From contig VFFE01009152.1 of NCBI GenBank assembly GCA_008921705.1, positions 911,162 to 975,161 on the forward strand: a DNA stretch of 64,000 bases, written 5' to 3'. The translations under genes were made by a program, and so were the position numbers. How positions within the stretch are numbered: the first letter of the stretch is position 1; every line of letters starts with the position of its first letter. Shown here piece by piece: positions 40,801 through 53,330 of this stretch. Under the pieces are notes generated by a model, which did no database searches, had not been told where the DNA came from, and worked only from the letters and a program-made list of their open reading frames with translations. This stretch comes from Burhinus oedicnemus (lineage: Eukaryota > Chordata > Aves > Charadriiformes > Burhinidae).

Positions 40801-42737
40801 GGAAAAAAATAAGCAGAAGACATAGTGTTTCATTGACTTTGTTTGGACAATTAATCACTGTATGTGTGTTTCCATTTGGAAGACAGGGAAGTAATTCAAC
40901 ATTCTAAAACAATTTCGTTATTTATCTTCTGGCATTGTGCTCCCAGCATTTCCTTAGTTTTCATGTCATCCATCTGGTTAAAGGTTTCTGTTCATTTAGA
41001 AGTATTCAATCGATTTGTTTTAAACTCTCATTTTCTTTGGAATGGGAGATTAGAGTCAAATGAAAAATAATAAGCCAGTATAACAATACAGAGGGAAGAC
41101 ACAGAGGAAACAGAAGTCAATCCAACTGATTTCCAATCTCTGTGGCACTAAGGTATATTTTAACTTAACTGCAGATACATACTGTACTTTTTTGATTTGA
41201 AGACAAGGCTATTCACTATTTTGCACTTGTATTTAACCTGGAAAAGGAGTTCAGACTCATCTAATCATGCAGTGATCACACATCACAGCTTTATAGTTCA
41301 GTATTTTTCAGGAAAATTTTAAACTTAATTTTATATATTCACAGAGTATGCTTCAGTTTGCTCTTTTCCACAATTTTTTTGCCTTATGATCTGTTATCAG
41401 TTGGGTTCAACATACAGGAAGTGTACACTACTAAGACTATGGTGCTACAATTATGAATTATTTTTACTGTAAAAAAAAAAAAAAAATCATTCATCCCAGA
41501 TAGTGTGAGATCTCTTATTTCCTATGGAAATCTCCTGTAGTTACAACATTTCTAGATCCACCAGACATTACTTGTGGAGGCTTTGCCATAGTTAAGGCAC
41601 TTGTCATCAGAGCCGAACCGGTGGTGCCAGACAAAACTTCAACTCTTATGTTCTCCTCCCTCAGGGACTGTGGGCGGCCTCCTCCATGGCAGCACTAGCC
41701 TATGCAAAGAGAACAGCTTCAAGAAAGACAGATATGTGTAACTATGGGGAGGCTTAACACATTGCATCATCAAATCAATCCTACAGCAGGGCCTAGGCTC
41801 CTTGAAGAAAGACAAGACCATAGATAAAGCTCCCCAAAGCTGAGATATTGGCCTTTGGTACCTGTCTTGCCAAGTGACTGGATTTGGCCAGCAATAACAA
41901 GAAACGGTGACTTCAGAAGGGGAAAGGCAGCTCTGTCAGACTGCATTCCCAAAGGCTCCTGGCCTGTGTGAGGACATGTGAATGGAGACATCTCTATTAA
42001 ATCACATAACTGAAGACATGCCTTACCCTCAACAGGCCTTGTCCTCAGTGCCAGGACTCTTGCCTCCACCCCCTCTTTTTTTTTTTTACCATGGGGAACG
42101 TGAAAAAGACACTCCACCTCTACCACATCTTACCTAGCTGAGCTTCCCACACCAGGGAAAAAATTGTCGATAAGTATATTGCTGTTGATTCCTATGGAAA
42201 ATAAATGTGTTCTCAGGATTATGGCTTGAGAAGAGAAAATGGAAAAGATCTTATGTCCTGGATGAAAGGCATGGAGGACAAATGCCCTCCCAAATAATTA
42301 AAAAATCTAGGGTAAAATATCCCTCCAAAACTGGAAGGTGGAGATCTAAATTCTGGAATGTTTCAGACAGTTCACAATGTCTTGCGACCTGACTACTGCT
42401 CAGAGTCTTGAATACACCTATGATCCACTAAAAATGCATATTTGATCTTAACCAGTCATCTGCTGAGGGAAAAATCAAAGTGAGGACCCCAGCAAATACG
42501 TCTAGTTTCCAATTATCTCTTACTTTTTCATCTTCTCCTTACATACGTGAGAGAAATAATTTTTACCTTGATCATAAGATACGCAGCCAGAGGAGTCATT
42601 TAAAATCTTTGGTGGAGCATGTATTTGAGAAATACAAGCAGGAAAAAAAAATCTTCATTACAGTTAATTACAGTTAAAATGGATTTGGAAGAGAAACTGC
42701 TCATATTTTAAAGGCAGCCATGAAAAAAATGTAATGA
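34828..42737. other. Long stretch without a recognised gene
   Basis: Frames of up to 142 codons (37268-37696, minus) overlap others on the opposite strand and look random. The 38,500-38,800 segment is pyrimidine-rich. Nothing else is supported. Confidence 0.55.
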
Positions 42738-42855
42738 GAGTCAGACCCTGATCCGCACTTACCCTCGTTCGCATTGGTGTAACCTTGCTGCCTTTAGAAG
42801 AGTTCCTCTCCCTTTACATTCTTCCGAATGAGATGAGAATCAGGCCCACAGCTTA
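42738..42855. repeat. Ancient amniote repeat with inverted ends
   Basis: The left end CAGACCCTGATCC and the reverse complement of the right end (TGGGCCTGATTCTC) form imperfect inverted repeats. Inside are CATTGGTGTAACCTTGCTG and CCTTTACATTCTTCCGAATGAGAT. This matches the remembered layout of a repeat shared by birds, turtles and crocodilians that ends GAGAATCAGGCCC. It is either a non-autonomous DNA transposon or a hairpin element. Confidence 0.5.
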
Positions 42856-45800
42856 CCTGCCCACCCTTGCCATGATGATGATGATAACGATAATGAAAAA
42901 ATTAATGGACCTGGAGTCAGTATTAAAAATTGCTTGTACCTAATACTAATTTTCCTCATGGCTGTGAAGCCCTCTTTTTGACGAGAAGGAAAACAGAACA
43001 GTTACCAGCTGTTCACATAATGACGAACACTAATAAGGGAAGACATGCATGTTAATGAGCTGGGGGAGGGGAATCACTGGGGGCACTCATCATTGTGCAG
43101 CTGTAAGTGCAAATCCTTCCTCTGAGTATTTTGGAAATCTGATGGTGTGTCATGCTGGCAAATAGGCTTCAGACTGAAATCAATCCCAGATAAGGAAAAC
43201 AGCACTTCCAGAGTCTGCTTCCAGCCCTGGCCAGGTGAAGAGATCAGCCTGTCTTTCACCATGCTGTTAACAGTATTAGGACAGGTATTTTCACCACATG
43301 ACATCCTCTAGAAAATTATTATTGCAGTCACAAATGAAAAGTCAAACAGAGATGACCTCATGGGTCCAGCAGAAAATAACAAGCGAAGAAAGAGATGTGT
43401 GGATCAGAGCTGGGGGAGAACAACGATGCCCTTTGTACTTTTTGGTCTGTACATCACACAAACAAATTGAAGCTTAAAGGCTTGCCTGCATGCAGAGTTG
43501 TAGAGTCTTCTTTCAAAGTGGGATTTAAAACCTCATGTAGCTGATTTAGTGCAAAAGCCAGTGAAAATCAGTCTTCCCTTAGTTTAAACCCAGCTTATTT
43601 TCATTAGGTTTAGGTCAGCAAAGCACAGGCTTATGCTGAAATACGCCATTCAGCCCAAAGTAAGGTCTGCATATAGGCTTACAGTGCTCTAACCCATCCA
43701 CCTCAGTTATGGGCAGACAGGACCTGCTCCCAAGTCTTGTAGAAGCGATGGGCTTCAGGCTACCATAGGTACAAAACCCCTGCTTGCAATTCATTTCTTC
43801 CTAATTTTCTGTAAACAGTCTGAAGAGGCATTAGGTTCTTGTAGGACCTCAGCAACATGAGTCCTGGCAGCTTTATTAGAAGATAAATTTGTTCAATTTG
43901 TTCATCCCAAGCAATTTGAAGAGACAAATCATCAAAACTGAGCAATGTTAAAGGGTAGGCCTGGAGAAAGAGCCTGCTTAAAAAGAAAATCCTGCTCCAG
44001 AGCTTTTGACCTGATGAAGATTGTGTGGCCACGTCCACAGCTGTGAATCCACAGACCTACGGATCATAGTTCTACATAGCCAGAGGTAAGATTCCCAATA
44101 TGAAGGACAGTATTTGGTGTAAAACGGAATAGGTGGTGTAAAACCGTGTAGCTGGGCCTATGCTGATTTACATCAGCTAAAAATGCCTTTGGGGTTTTTG
44201 ATGTGTAAATAGGTCTTTACAAAAGGGTTACTATTTCATGGAAGGATGCTCACTTACTAGTTTTTTATTTCTCAGTAACAGACGTGGCACTTAAATCAGT
44301 ACTGCAAGTTGTTATATCAAACTCTGTGTCAGGCTCAGATTGAAGACAGGCTGCTGGGGACATGTTCTCTCCTGATTAATATGAAGAGAGAGCCTTTTTT
44401 TTTTCTCAATGCAAAGAAGAGACTGAAGGGAAACGTCTACCATTTTAGCTCTGTTTCTACAGGAAAAATGTATGCTGCACAGCAGTCAGCACTTCTCAGC
44501 AGGAAAAACTAAGACCAAGAACATGGAAAGATGTGAAATCAGAGATGAAATGGAAAACATGATCAGGGGAGATAAATTAGAAAAATCATTTAGAAAAACT
44601 CAATTTCCTAGTAAGATCTAGTTAGTCTCACAGAATGCACTGAAATGAAATGCAAAACAGGGAGTCTGACTCCATCAAGACGCAAAGGTTGCACAGTATG
44701 GAAGCCAGTGAAATCATATGAATTCATTTAGCTCTGAAAAAGTCTTCAGAAAAGTAAAAGCTTCTGTTGCTTTTGCAAATGGCTGTAACAGCTAAGCCTG
44801 AGAGGATGAAATGCAGAGTTAAAAGAAACCCCAAACACAAGTGTTTTAAAATTTACAGTTGAGGGCAGAGAGCACTTCAAGAGGTGAACTGATCTGATGC
44901 CCACCTGATGCACAAGCTGATCTCCACCTGAGTGATCCAGCAACACTGCTGCATTGCTCCTGTACGTGTTCCCTGCAGCATGCAACAGCAGGGAGAAGTG
45001 GACTGCAAGAAGCTTCAGGAGATCTACTCTAGCTGCCTTCTTGGAGGCAGGACCTGGTACAAGATGAGGATCCACTGGGGACAGCTGTCCAACTTGCTGT
45101 TAAAAACTTGCACTCTGCCTGGAGATTTCATGACACTGGCCCCTGGAAGGGGAAGTTTTCCAAATCCATTCACCTTTTGCTGCATATTAGGCTTTTATAC
45201 TTGTTCTTTCCCTCATAGATTTGGCATATAACTGATTACCATCCTCTTCAGCACGATGCCTCCAAAATCTTTGTCCATGTCTACTCACTCCTCTTTTTTT
45301 TTAGGACAAACAAGCCAAATTCTTCAGCTCCACCTCCCAACAATGTTTTCCAGTCTTCTAGTCATTCTTGCTATGGTCCTCTGGACTACCAACTTCTAGC
45401 ACAGTACAAGGTAGGTATGTGGTGGGGATGCACAGAAAAAAGAGGTTTCTGAAGGCCAAATGAATTCTCAGGCTGTTTAGATAAAGCTGTAAATAATCGG
45501 GGAAACCACTGCCATTCACTTGCTGAAATCAGCCTTTGCAGAATTTTGAGAACTCTTCCTACATGCAGACCAAGGGCTTTGCTCTGCAGAAGCATGAAGA
45601 CAGAGATGTTTAAGTCACTCTTCCAACCTGAGGAAATCCAGGTCTCTTGTCCTCCTGATCATCAGCCAAACAAGCAGCTGCATTTTCAGCTGTGACTTCA
45701 ATTATAAAGCCCGTGGAAGCTACCAGATTGGTGAGGACAGATTCTCTGCACCTCTTCAGTCTGACCCTGCCTCAGCTCCCCATAACAGCCCATGTCAGGC

Positions 45801-46274
45801 CAGTGCAGAAATCTCTCCTGCACCTGGGAGATGTTGTGCAGGTGTGCTCCTCTGTGCCATTGCTCTGATTGTAATACCCACTGATGTGGCCACGCTGGTG
45901 ACAAAGTGGTCTCCACCTTTTGCACTCCTAGTAACAGGAACAGGAACAGTCGCTGCCTTACAGGAATGAGGCAATGGTATGCCAGTGCATAGCTACTGCA
46001 TGACCATTTCTGATGCGAAGCAACAATGAAAAATGTAGAGAAAATTTAGAGCAGGGAGAATTTATCCATATGGACTTGCAATTCTCAAGGTTGGAATTTG
46101 GTCAAAATACTTCCATGTGTGCTGAAAACCTTATGGAAACTTTAACAGCCCAAAGAAGTAAATATCTTGGATTTTAACCTCTTCTGGAAGACTGCAGCAC
46201 AGTAAGACACTGGCCATTTACTGATCGGAGCCTTCAAAGATTGGTTTTGGACATCAAAGCACTAAAGCGTGTTG
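42856..46274. other. No gene seen
   Basis: No coding exon recognised. Near 44,117-44,152 the phrase GGTGTAAAAC occurs twice in close succession, next to a TGATTTACATCAGCT block that resembles old amniote repeats. Confidence 0.5.
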
Positions 46275-47540
46275 ATTGATTTTGAACACATGAATAGCCA
46301 ACAGGACAGCCAACATGGCTTCACTAAGGGCAAATCATGCCTGACAAATTTGGTGGCCTTCTATGATGGGGTTACAGCGTTGGTGGATAAGGGAAGGCTG
46401 ACTGACGTCATCTACCTGGACTTGTGCAAAGCATTGGATACTGTCCCTGCACAACATCCTTGTCTCTAAATTGGCAAGGCATGGATTTGAGAGGTGGACA
46501 CTCAGTGGATAAGGATGGTCATACTCAGACTTGCAACCAATGGCTCAATGTCTGGGTGGAGACCAGTGATGAGTGGTGCCCCTCAGGGGTCTGTACTGGG
46601 ACCACTATTATTTAACAACTTTGCCAGGGACATGGACAGTGGGATTGAGTGCACCCTCAGCAAGTTTGCAGATAACACCAAGCTGAGTGGTGTGGTTGAT
46701 ACTCCAGAGGGAAGAAAAGTCATCCAGAGGGACCTTGACAGGCTTGAGAGCTGGTGGGCCCATGTGAACCTCATTAAGTTCAACAAGGCCAAGTGCAAAG
46801 TACTGCACGTGGGTTGGGGCAATCCCAAACATGGATACAGGATGAGTGATGAGTGGATTGAAGGCAGCCCTGAGCAGGACTTGGGGGTACTGGTGGATGA
46901 AAAACTGCGTATGAGCTGGCAATGTGTGCTTGCAGCCCAGAAAGCCAATCATATCCTGGGCTGCATCAAAAGAATTGTGGCCAGCAGGTTGAGGGAAGTG
47001 ATTCTCCCCCTCTGTTCTTGTTAGACCCCACCTGGAGTACTCTGTTTAGCTCTGGGGGCCCCAGCATAAGGGATACATAGACCTGCTTGAGTGGGTCCAG
47101 AAGAGGGCCACCAAGATTATCAAAAAGCTGGAGCACTTCCCCTATAAGGAAAGGCCGAGAGAGTTGGAGTTGTTCAGCATGGCTCTTGGGGAGACCTCCC
47201 AGTACTTAAAGGGGGCCTACAGGAAAGACGGAGAGGGAATATTTATCAGGGAGTGTAGTGGTAGAACAAGGAGTAACGGTTTTAAACTGAAAGAGGGTAG
47301 ATTTACATTAGATGTTAGGAAGGAATTCTTTACTGTGAGGGTGGTGAGACACTGGAACAGGTTGTTCAGAGAAGTTGTGGATGCCCCATCCCTGGAGGTG
47401 TTCAAGGTCAGGTTGGATGGGGCTTTGAGTAACCTGGTCTAGTGGAAGGTGTCCCTGCCCATGGCAGAGGGGTTGGAACTGTATGATTTTTAAGGTACCT
47501 TCCAACCTAAACCATTCTATGACTCTATGATTCTATGACT
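46275..47540 (+). mobile_element. CR1 LINE fragment, longest copy in the window
   Basis: This plus-strand CR1 copy covers much of the reverse transcriptase and the C-terminal domain: [64 protein letters not shown], then [19 protein letters not shown] and WNRLFREVVDAPSLEVF. The catalytic YADD-type box is already changed (FADN). Frameshifts occur near 46440-46500 and a stop near 47023, so it is a dead copy. It ends in tandem ATTCTATGA units at about 47515-47540. Confidence 0.95.
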
Positions 47541-50348
47541 TGAAAATAGTAGGTGAATTTGAAATCATGAAAGAGTCATTTATTCAACATTGGCACCACT
47601 TGCAGCAGTTTCTTCAGCCTCATGTTCATGCACTAGTTGTAACTGCACTGCTGCAGCATGGAGAGTACAGTGTAAGCACAATGAGTATTCTGATGTTGAA
47701 AAGAAGGGATGGTCCAAGGAAGAGCACAGAATTTTTGGTGCAGGCCAGAAGATGTGAAGAGGAGTTGTGAGTGGTGAAAGGGAAAGTAAGGAGAAAAAAT
47801 ACGATCCAGTTGCTTGCTAGCTAAGCACACTCCCTCCTGTGCAATAAAAGCTGTAGACGATCTTTGGAAGTAAAGAGGGCATGAGAATATAATTATACAT
47901 TAAATCATGAAGCAAGAAAACTGCATTGAAACAACACCGTTAGGATCATGCAGTTAAGCATTCAACAGCTGGAAATTCTGATAAATGTTCAGGCAACTAT
48001 AGTTCTTGCATTTCTGCAACACTTGAGGGCCTGACTACAATGTTAACAACATACTCTTCATGTTGATTTCATGGGGGATATTTCGGTGTCCTCAGCCATG
48101 TTTTGGTTACTACCTCCCGCTCCAAGGATCCAGGGCTGGGGCCTATTTCTCTTCTCATTAATACCAGCATAAATTCCAAGTAACTGCATTGAACTCAAAG
48201 AGGCATCCTCATAAAAAAAAATAGATGTAAACCATCAATTAAATGATATGCTATTCTTATGTAAACAGAAACTTACAGTGGCAACTAGCTGGCAAAAAAT
48301 ATCACTATGAAAGCCTAAAGTGAAGACTGCTATCTTCACTTTGCAGAAAATGATTTTTTACTCTAAATGAGCCTTGTACATTCCAAAATATGCTTTGTAA
48401 AATCATTGCTAATTGTCAGATGATTGAGTCACTCCAACTGAAGCCAGTAAAAAATTGTGCCACTGCAGCTGTCAAGAGTTACTGATTTTAAGGCTCTAGA
48501 CTCTTTAACGGTATGTAAAAGAATATAAAACATGTAATTATTCAAATGAGAAACACAATCTGAAATGTGCAGTGTTTTGAAAATATGTAAGCATCCTGAC
48601 ACCTGTAACATTGCTGCAATTTGGCTGGCACTATGATTACGCCAACTATTAGTGCAGCTGTCACCTGAAATGCTGAATACAAGCAGGGGGTAAATGCTTC
48701 ATTTAGGTGAGCAAACATATCAGGGCTTCTTAAATGAATGACAATAGAAAGATCTTCCTTGGCTAATTGCTGTGGTGCCACACATACAGTTTGGCAGAAG
48801 GATGGTGCCGTGAAAGAGGAGCACATTTCTCAGTTTGGGGTTGTGTTGTTCCTCTGATGTCTGACATAAACATTTTAGGTTCTCCTCCAGCTTGCAGAGT
48901 TAGTGCATGAGTGTATATGCATAGACTTCTGTACCAACATCCATGCTACCATCTATTTACTAACACTGGCTTATGAGCATCTGGGACCAGATCATTAGCT
49001 GATGGAGGTTAGCATGCACTCATTCAAGACACGGTGACATCCCAGTTGAGACTCCTGCCCTTATACTCCAGAATTTGTAGGCTGCTCTTTCGAGGTCTCA
49101 AACCCAGGCACACTGTCTGTATCCACATGTCTGCATAACAAAAACTTCTTCCTTTCAAAGCAAAATAAATAAAAACTAAGGTGAACAAAATAACATGACT
49201 CATTAGTTAAAATCCCCCAAGAAAACACATTCTTTACTTAAATCAGTTGTGGCAGCTATTAATAATTCTGCCAGCTGTTACAGGAGGCCTCTTCAAGTAT
49301 ACTGAGATCTCAACTTAAAGGTCTCCTGACAACATATCCACTGCAGCATTTTAAAAATGAGCCTTACACTCAGTTAAGCCTTCTTAATCTTTATTTGTAA
49401 CGACTAAAATGATTTATCTAGACTTCAACAGTTCATTAGTTTTAACGGTGAATACTGGGAATTTGAATATTACCATAGCCAGGTGTCAGCAGTGTCTAGG
49501 GGAAAGGAAATACTTTCCTGAATGCAGGTCACAGGACAGTGAGGAAACAGGTGAAACTCACATCACATTTTGTAGACAGTTGTTTAAACATTTTTACAAT
49601 GTTGAAATATCCCTTGAATAACACCAAATATACAGCCTTGGAAGAACCAGCTAACCTTAGTTTTTGCAGAAGGTCTGAGGAAATACAAGCAGCGACTACC
49701 CAAAGTGAGAATGATTACAAGCTTGAAACCACATTCAGTTTTTCACTCAACTCTGACTGTGGCAAAATTCAACATAAATGGGTATTTGAGCAAACAAGGT
49801 GCAGATTTCAACCATCAGCCCAGTGGCAGGGTCTCTACAGGGTGCCACATGTACAGACATGTGGGAAAGCAGACACAGCTGAATATCACGGTCATCTTTC
49901 ACATGTATTTCTCCATCAAGTCAAAACATACACAGAATATCTCAATCCATAATAAACCCCAAATATTGCAAATTCACCAGAAGAGTTATCCTTCTTTAAA
50001 TACCTCCAAAATTTGACACTAAAGACATGTAGTGGATAAAACTATTTTAAAGAACTTGTGATTTTCCTCATGGTGTGTACCGTGAGCAATTTCCAAGTCG
50101 AGTCTTTGCTGTATAAAGACAGATGTCTAAAATGAAGCATTCTTATGGTAAAATGAAAAATGGAACTACTGCCTCAAAAAAATCATACTTTTCAAGAACA
50201 TCCCAACTACACTCTCCTTCCCATGAAGTGCTTTAAAGAAGCTCTAAAAAACTGCATGGGGGCCTTGTCCACCCAATTATTTTGTGCTCAACCTGAACAA
50301 ACACAAGAAGCCCATCTCTAGTGCTTCCTGGTTATCATTTCCACATGG
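47541..50348. other. No gene seen
   Basis: Holds the second GGGCCTGATTCT-type repeat copy at about 48,130. Overlapping plus frames of 137 and 103 codons (49539-50016) have no family features. Confidence 0.5.
48130..48215. repeat. Second copy of the GGGCCTGATTCT-type amniote repeat
   Basis: TGGGGCCTATTTCTCTTCTCATTAATACCAGCATAAATTCCAAGTAACTGCATTGAACTCA has the same order of blocks as the 42.7-kb element, diverged. One end is missing or unreadable. Confidence 0.45.
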
Positions 50349-50630
50349 AATCACAGAATCACAGGGGTTGGAAGGGACCTCTGGAGATGATCTAGTCCAA
50401 CCCCCCCGCCACAGCAGGTTCACCTAGAGCAGGTTGCACAGGATGGCGTTCAGGCGGGTTTTGAATGTCTCCAGAGTCAGAGACTCCACCACCTCTCTGG
50501 GCAGCCTGTTCGAGTGCTCTGCCACCCTCAAAGTAAAGAAGTTCCTCCTCATGTTTAGATGGAACTTCCTAAGTTCAAGTTTGTGCCTGTTACCTCTTGT
50601 CCTATCACTGGGCACCACTCAAAAGGTCAC
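50349..50630 (-). mobile_element. CR1 LINE 3' fragment, second subfamily
   Basis: A minus-strand CR1 tail starts with AATCACAGAATCACAGGGGTTGGAAGGGACCTC and runs through the segment encoding [20 protein letters not shown] and [19 protein letters not shown]. The sequence differs clearly from the 26-kb and 46-kb copies, so it comes from another CR1 subfamily. Confidence 0.92.
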
Positions 50631-51537
50631 ATTGACCTCCTTGGTAGAAAGCTTAGTAACTGCTCATGGTCAAATAACCCACCCAGACAGAAGCTCTGCT
50701 CTCCCACAGCAATCACAACAAAAAAACCCCAACCTCTTGGTTGGCACAGATCAGAAAATCCCTCAAAAAGTCTCCAAACAGAAAACATACCTCAGAAACA
50801 CCTCAGCAGTGTTTTCCCTGCCACTGCCTTTGTGGAAGATCAGTGCACCTACAGCACACTGAGCAATTGTCTACAAATAGATAGTCCTATCCAGACCTGC
50901 CTCTGAGTAAAAGTTTGGGAACACTAGGACTTTGAGCAATGTCATGCAACGGAGAATTGCTCTTTATAAAGCATGTGACAATGCTCCAAAAAGCCAAAAT
51001 GGCCCAGTGCTGTGCCACTTACTTTTGTATTATGCATTGTATCACTTCTTTTTTAACCTATTGTTTCTTTGTTATGCTGCAGAGGAACACTGGACTTGCC
51101 AGGCTGGCCGAGGGTGTTGCCCTATGGCACCTGCTCCCGTGGTGGCACCGACTGCTTCAGGCAAGGTTTGATGGAGTTCCATTCTAGTCTTTCCACCGTA
51201 GGCTGACATTTACACTAAAGAACAGCTACTTGTATTCTTTCCAAACCTCCTTTTTTAGTATTTACCATTCAGGCTCATCACATGCTTGCTGTTCTTCTTG
51301 CAACTTAACCTCTTTTGGATCATGAATCCCAATCTCAAGGAGAGCTGGTGAAGGGCAGGCTGGACAGCAGATTGCTTCTTTCCGTTAAGCCTTAAACTTC
51401 CCAGTCTCCTTGGGTTTTTTGTTGGTTTCTTGCTATCCTTAATTGAAGACTTCTTTCTGCCTGCCTAGATATGTCTATGGTCTCCACCCCTGTAGTATCC
51501 AACTGCCAGTCAGTTCCTCACCACACCTTTCTGCGGT

Positions 51538-51655
51538 AATCACAGAATAGCAGAGCGGTTGGGGTTGGAAGGGACCTCTGGACATCACCTTGTCAAAGCC
51601 CCTGCTCAAGCAGGGCCAGGACCATGTCTAGACAGTTTTTGAGTATCTCTAAAGA
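51538..51655 (-). mobile_element. CR1 LINE 3' tail fragment
   Basis: AATCACAGAATAGCAGAGCGGTTGGGGTTGGAAGGGACCTCTGGACATCACC is the reverse complement of a CR1 3' end. It is followed by a short stretch of the C-terminal coding region (GCTCAAGCAGGGCCAGGACC). It is heavily 5'-truncated, about 120 bases long. Confidence 0.85.
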
Positions 51656-51663
51656 GGGAATGA

Positions 51664-51775
51664 AAACAACTATTATTATTCCCATTGTGCAGATAAAGAA
51701 TCAAACAGAAAGATTAGGGATTTGCCAAGGAAGTTAAGGAACTGCAACTATGATTTTGATTCACACTAAGCCTTA
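51664..51775 (+). repeat. MIR-like ancient repeat relic
   Basis: ACTATTATTATTCCCATTGTGCAGATAAAGAATCAAACAGAAAGATTAGGGATTTGCCAAGGAAGTTAAGGAACTGC follows the MIR-like order CCCATTTTACAGATGAGGAAACTGAGGC...GTGACTTGCCCAAGGTCA. It lies directly after a CR1 tail. Confidence 0.5.
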
Positions 51776-52894
51776 ACTCAACATTGATGAGCATGTTAGA
51801 GACTATTCCTGCCTGATGGCGGCACAGGTTGAAAAAACCAAATCCAGTGAGCAGTGTGATGGTGGTTAACTCATGTAAGAATCACAGTTTTATTTAATCA
51901 ATCAGCATTGTGTTTGATTTTTTTTAGACAGTACCTAAATGAAGAAAACTGATGATCTAGAAGAAAAAAATTAGCTAGGGGAAATGGGAAGAAAGTGAAG
52001 GACTGCAGGGGGAAAAGGTTGAAGATGAACAGACGTTAGTGCAAGACTCAAGGTGCTACAAAATCTAGCCTGACTACCTGTGCAGACTTTTTAGTCTCAC
52101 AAAGCCCAACAGTTGAGGTTTGGCCAAAGCACACTGTCTGCTGCAGCAACCAGGCTTGACCTAAGACTACTAAGAAAGGCCAGTCCACCATTGCCCTTGG
52201 GTAGAAAAGGGAGGGAACGTGGAGGGAGAGCAGAGGGAGGCTGAGGAGTAGAGGCCGTAAGGCATTTGCAACAGAAGGGCAGGGAACGGCAGATGAAGAG
52301 TCATCTCTTCGTGGGATGAGGCGCTCTGCTGGCCCACAAACTGGCTGAGGCTAATGCTATGCTGGCTCCCTTGGCAGGTTGCGCTGGATCCTCCTGGCAT
52401 TTCTTTCTCAGGATCACTCCTGAGACTCCACTCATTCTTTCTTAAGATAATTTTTCATCCTAAATGTTCAAAAAGGTCATGTAGATGTCTTTTTAAACTA
52501 GTATCTATGGATCTCATTTTCTTTTGTGGGTGTTTGGCCTCCGGTCACGTTGTCCTCCTGTGTGTCCTTCCCTACTCCTCCTGCGCCTCCCGAGCTGCAG
52601 GGTACCACATCAGCTGCCAACTCGGGGGAACATCCCAATTCTCTGCCTTTCCCGGAGCTCCTGAACCCACGGCCAGGCTGGGCAGCCAATGCGCGGCCCC
52701 GGCGGGAGGCAGGCAGCGAAGCGGAGGAGGAGGAAAAGCAGCAGCTCTAAGGCCAAACGCCAGGCTCGGATCCCGGCCCGCGGCGGCGCCCGGCCCGGCA
52801 GGCCGCGCTCCTCCCTCGCCCGCCCCCGTGCGGTGCCGCCGCGGGGAGAGCGCCGCGCCGCGGCCGTTGGCCGTACGGGACGAGACGAGACAAG

Positions 52895-52921
52895 ATGGCG
52901 GCGGGCCGGGCGGAGAAGTAA
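52895..52921 (+). other. Eight-codon upstream ORF in the CpG-island exon
   Basis: ATG GCG GCG GGC CGG GCG GAG AAG TAA, embedded in the YY1-type motif. Such ATGGCGGC starts are common true start codons. Here the frame stops at once unless the moderate donor GAA|GTAAAG inside the last codons is used, in which case this could be the coding start of a spliced protein. That alternative is unproven. Confidence 0.3.
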
Positions 52922-53012
52922 AGGCCGCCCGTAGCGGGCCGGGCCGGCGCCGGGTCTGCGCGGCTCGCCGGGCTCCGAAGCGGGGTCTGAGGCGGGCGGC
53001 TGGGTCGGGGGC

Positions 53013-53032
53013 NNNNNNNNNNNNNNNNNNNN
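53013..53032. other. Assembly gap inside the CpG island
   Basis: Twenty Ns interrupt the CpG-island exon candidate. True length and content are unknown, so part of the exon may be missing here. Confidence 0.98.
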
Positions 53033-53330
53033 GGGGACGGAAGGGGCCGGCGGTGCTGCCGGGCCCGGCCCGCTGCCCGGACACCCTGGCACTGAGCCGC
53101 GTGTGCGCCCGGGAAGGGCCCCGCCGGCGGGGCGGCCGGGCCGTAACCCTCGTTTTTCCCCCTGCCTTGCCCAAGGAGCCTGAGGAGCCGCAGAAGAGGC
53201 AGCGTGTGCCCCGTTTGCAGTGCTGAGTAACACCGAGACACTTGAGCGCGAAGGGATGAGAGCGGATAGTGCCCTACTCCGCTGCAGGGCTGTACCAAGA
53301 TCAGTGCTAGCTGGGCCGCAGAAACCCAGG

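Larger units (their letters stand above)
52600..53330 (+). promoter_or_regulatory. CpG island and probable first exon of a plus-strand transcript
   Basis: This is a very GC- and CpG-rich block in AT-rich surroundings. At 52892-52902 it has AAGATGGCGGC, the YY1-type element usually found just downstream of start sites and oriented with transcription, so it points to the plus strand. An ATG inside the motif opens an eight-codon ORF (MAAGRAEK, stop) at 52895-52921. A strong donor, CCCAG|GTACGT, ends a candidate exon at 53330. Long open frames on both strands here are composition artefacts of stop-poor GC DNA. The transcript runs toward AGGF1, so the two would be convergent. It could be a lncRNA or a non-coding 5' exon, and synteny would allow ZBED3. 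No BED zinc-finger coding sequence is visible downstream. Confidence 0.6.
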
